Assembly (NCBI RefSeq): GCF_008831285.2
Contig: NC_045140.1
Coordinates: forward strand, 20,458,370-20,522,369
Direction of reading: 5' to 3'
Source: Nymphaea colorata
Lineage: Eukaryota; Streptophyta; Magnoliopsida; Nymphaeales; Nymphaeaceae
DNA length: 64,000 nucleotides
A program made the translations under genes and the position numbers. The notes under the pieces were generated by a model. The model was not told the origin of the DNA and did not search any database. It saw nothing but the letters and a program-made list of their open reading frames with translations. Below are positions 61,701 through 64,000 of this stretch, in pieces. Position 1 is the first letter of the stretch, and each line of letters begins with the position of its first letter.

Positions 61701-63866
61701 TATTTGGGTGATACATAAAGGTCACAAAAATTTTTAATTCCTCAAAATGAGAAAGAAAGTTCAGGAAAAACCAAATAAAACTAACAATTATCAAGAAAAA
61801 ATGGCTGAAGACTTAAAATTCAAAGACCTTTCAAACTAAGAAACAACAGAATGTAATTTGTGAGGAAAGTGAAGCTCATGCAGTTTTCACATAATTGAAA
61901 ATGATCTAACACAAAATAATGAGTTAGTACCTGCATAATGAATAATTAACAGGGGACTACTTCCTTCTTTGGAAATTCTCCCACTGCTTCCAGATGTATT
62001 TCTGTTGATAACGTTATCAGAATCCAGTAAACTAAGTTGCCAAGCTTTTATTGTCACAGGAATTGTGACTTCTGCACCAGGCTTCAGAGGGAGAGCAGAC
62101 TTTAGAATTTCACGTGCAACTGACAAAATAGAATCTTGATTTCTACCAGAGAAAGAGATATGTGCCTCTTCAACAGGAACAGTCCCAGCATTTGCTATGT
62201 TTATAGAAACATCACGAATTTCACCTTCATACAACATGGCAGCATCGCCACCTCCAACAACATGAGAGCCAAGTAGTGGCAAGGGAGGTAGCACAGAAAT
62301 ATTTGGTGTCAAAATTTTCCGGAACTTTGATGATCCACAGCTGCGAAAAGGATCTGAAAGTACCAGGCCCTGTGTGGCTCCAAGTAACAAGTTCTCAACA
62401 TCTTTGAAAAGGTGCTCAGTTATTACACCAAAACAATGTACTATGCATCCTGGAACTGTCAATGGACCAACTGAAGTTGGAACACCAGATAATGATATAG
62501 TCTTGGCTGAGTTAGGGGCAAGACAAACACTCGTGGGGAAAGCATTGAAATTTCCAGAGTGAACTGAAAGGTATATGCTATCAACAGTTAAGTCAAAAGC
62601 ACACGGATTTGCCAACTCCACCAAAACTTGAACTGGTTCCCCAACTATCCAAGTCAGCTCCTGCTTATTTCCATCACTTGGCTCTCCTTTGCTGAAAGGT
62701 GTGTAGATAAAAGGACCAGTAGGAGCAGATCCCATCCACCATTCCTCTTTTGCTGGATTTCTCTTTACAATATCCATTTGTGAAGGATGTAATGGAAAGG
62801 AATGTAACCTAAGAAATGGTAGAGCCCATAAAAGAGGAATGTGAATATTGACATTTTATGCTAAACATAACACTTGTACAGAGGCATCCACCAAGAACTT
62901 TACAGAATGACGATGTTACGCCACATTATGAATATATTTTGAATATCAGACCGCTAATTAATACAACACTATCAGGAAAAGAGACAATGTTATGCACTGA
63001 AAATTATCAAAGCCACTTAGCAGGATTATTGTAATGCACCAGGAATAAAAACAATTTATCACACACTTAAAAACTACCCGAATCATTAACATTGATCAAG
63101 CTCAAACTGGAAATAAACTGTAGAATACATATAGGGACATAAAAAATACTCTCTGGATATTTAGTAAGCAGGTAGTCCTTCTCAAACTTCTATAGTGATT
63201 GTTTTGGCTAGGTGTCAAATGTTAACATTTCTTTGACCTATTTCACAAATATTGTTATATTTCTTGAAAAGAATACAGAAAAAAAAAACATGAATTATGT
63301 CATGGTGTGTTTAGAAATGCAGCTATAGTGCTTCTCAAAAAGAATGAGAGTAAACATTTTCATTTTCAAAAAACTTTTTAATATGATCAGAAACTATAGA
63401 AACACTTTTGTAAAATAAAAAAAAAAGTGTTCCTTTTCAATGAAGAACAGTCTTTTCTATAGTTTATCTAATTCCATTTTGCTAATATAAATTCAAGAAA
63501 GATGTACCTGATAAATGGAAGAGCAGGATCAGCACACCGAGTTCCTGAGGGGATTCTCTCTGCTGAATTTGCAAGTGCACTAGCAAGGCCACTTTGGCCA
63601 GCAGGAGTGATAAGGGGATAATAAGATCTAAGAAGGCGAGCTGCTGCACTCCATGCAGCAAGAGGATCGCCAGCACGAACAGAAGACAGCAATATCTCTC
63701 TAAGAACAACCATTTGGATGGTACTCCAGTGTGATTCGAACAATGCAACTACTGATTGAGAATGGTTCCTTCCACTTTCAGAATTGCAAGACTGTAGCTC
63801 TTTTACCTTTGAGGAATGACTAACACACAAGTCAACATGATAATCAAACCCATTATTGCACACTGC
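58782..63866 (-). CDS. TRS120: TRS120 (TRAPPII-specific subunit, TRAPPC9 homologue), 3' part, partial
   Basis: Exons in gene order: about 63866-63508 (5' edge uncertain; acceptor CATAG or GCAG), 62808-61931, 61377-60406, 59002-58782 (stop). The joins are phase 2, 1 and 1, and all keep frame. Hallmarks are AGDPLAAWSAAARLLRSYYP, HPSQMDIVKRNPA-EEWWMG, PPGRRLVVPLNICVLQG and TVLWAGVLSAICLEVPPLQE. These follow Arabidopsis TRS120 (about 1186 aa), and about 766 residues are present here. TRS120 and TRS130 define the TRAPPII complex at the trans-Golgi/early endosome, needed for Rab-A activation and cell-plate formation. The C-terminal half consists of beta-rich ASPM/SPD-2/Hydin-like segments. The final residues are FHVRVGGTT. 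Upstream exons lie beyond the right edge, and 63868-64000 is intron. Confidence 0.92.
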
Positions 63867-64000
63867 TATGGTTGTGAAAAATAAAAATTCCCAACCTATG
63901 ACTTTTTCTCAATGACCCAAAAAAAGGGAAAAAAAATTGGAGACTTCTAAGACCTCAGTCCTTAACATGGGGAAATTTAGGCTTTCACCCATAATTCAGC

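Noticed and set aside
1..64000. CRISPR arrays, rRNA genes, tRNA genes or organelle insertions
   Set aside because: None seen. The only clear tRNA-like promoter boxes belong to the SINE at 44.3 kb. Weak tRNA genes could be missed by eye.

Overview
This window is nuclear DNA of a flowering plant. It has split genes with GT..AG introns up to about 2.4 kb, AT-rich non-coding DNA, many dinucleotide microsatellites, and SINE, MITE and LTR remnants. The encoded proteins are plant-type: a chloroplast adenylate kinase fused to DUF1995, plant TM9/EMP70 and TRS120, an EAR-motif protein and a hydroxyproline-rich wall protein. The lineage cannot be fixed from sequence alone. I found no bacterial, viral, CRISPR or organellar block, and no convincing new multi-gene system. 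The window is mostly ordinary housekeeping genes with an interesting repeat history.

Layout. 1-5 kb: gene-poor, with a diverged tandem duplication. 5.17-5.70 kb (+): intronless 173-aa PNRC-like nuclear protein, with a 32-bp minisatellite just after its stop. 8.03-8.69 kb (-): secreted proline-rich wall protein. 10.85-26.04 kb (-): complete 19-exon adenylate kinase 5 gene (602 codons, all splice phases agree). Its introns hold a MITE, a probable solo LTR and a perfect 170-bp tandem duplication. 28.82-30.80 kb (-): intronless TM9SF/EMP70 gene of the TMN11 type. 33.41-39.35 kb (+): 8-exon protein with an R3H-like segment and two G-patches (702 aa). 40.91-42.75 kb (-): two-exon protein ending in an EAR motif. 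42.87-45.55 kb: duplicated non-coding segment, one copy interrupted by a tRNA-derived SINE. 49.39-50.05 kb (+): MIC19-like CHCH protein whose last coding exon adds a single Ala codon. 54.33-54.63 kb (-): 98-aa two-helix membrane protein. 58.78 kb to about 63.87 kb (-): 3' half of TRS120 (TRAPPII), running off the right edge.

The genes do not form one pathway. They serve plastid nucleotide metabolism, endomembrane trafficking (TMN11-like and TRS120), RNA-helicase activation (G-patch), mitochondrial cristae (MIC19-like) and transcriptional repression (EAR). The TMN11-ADK5 neighbour pair matches Arabidopsis At5g35160/At5g35170 as I recall it, which suggests conserved microsynteny.

Exon boundaries were derived by hand from reading frame, GT/AG sites and family resemblance. 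UTRs and transcription starts are mostly unresolved.
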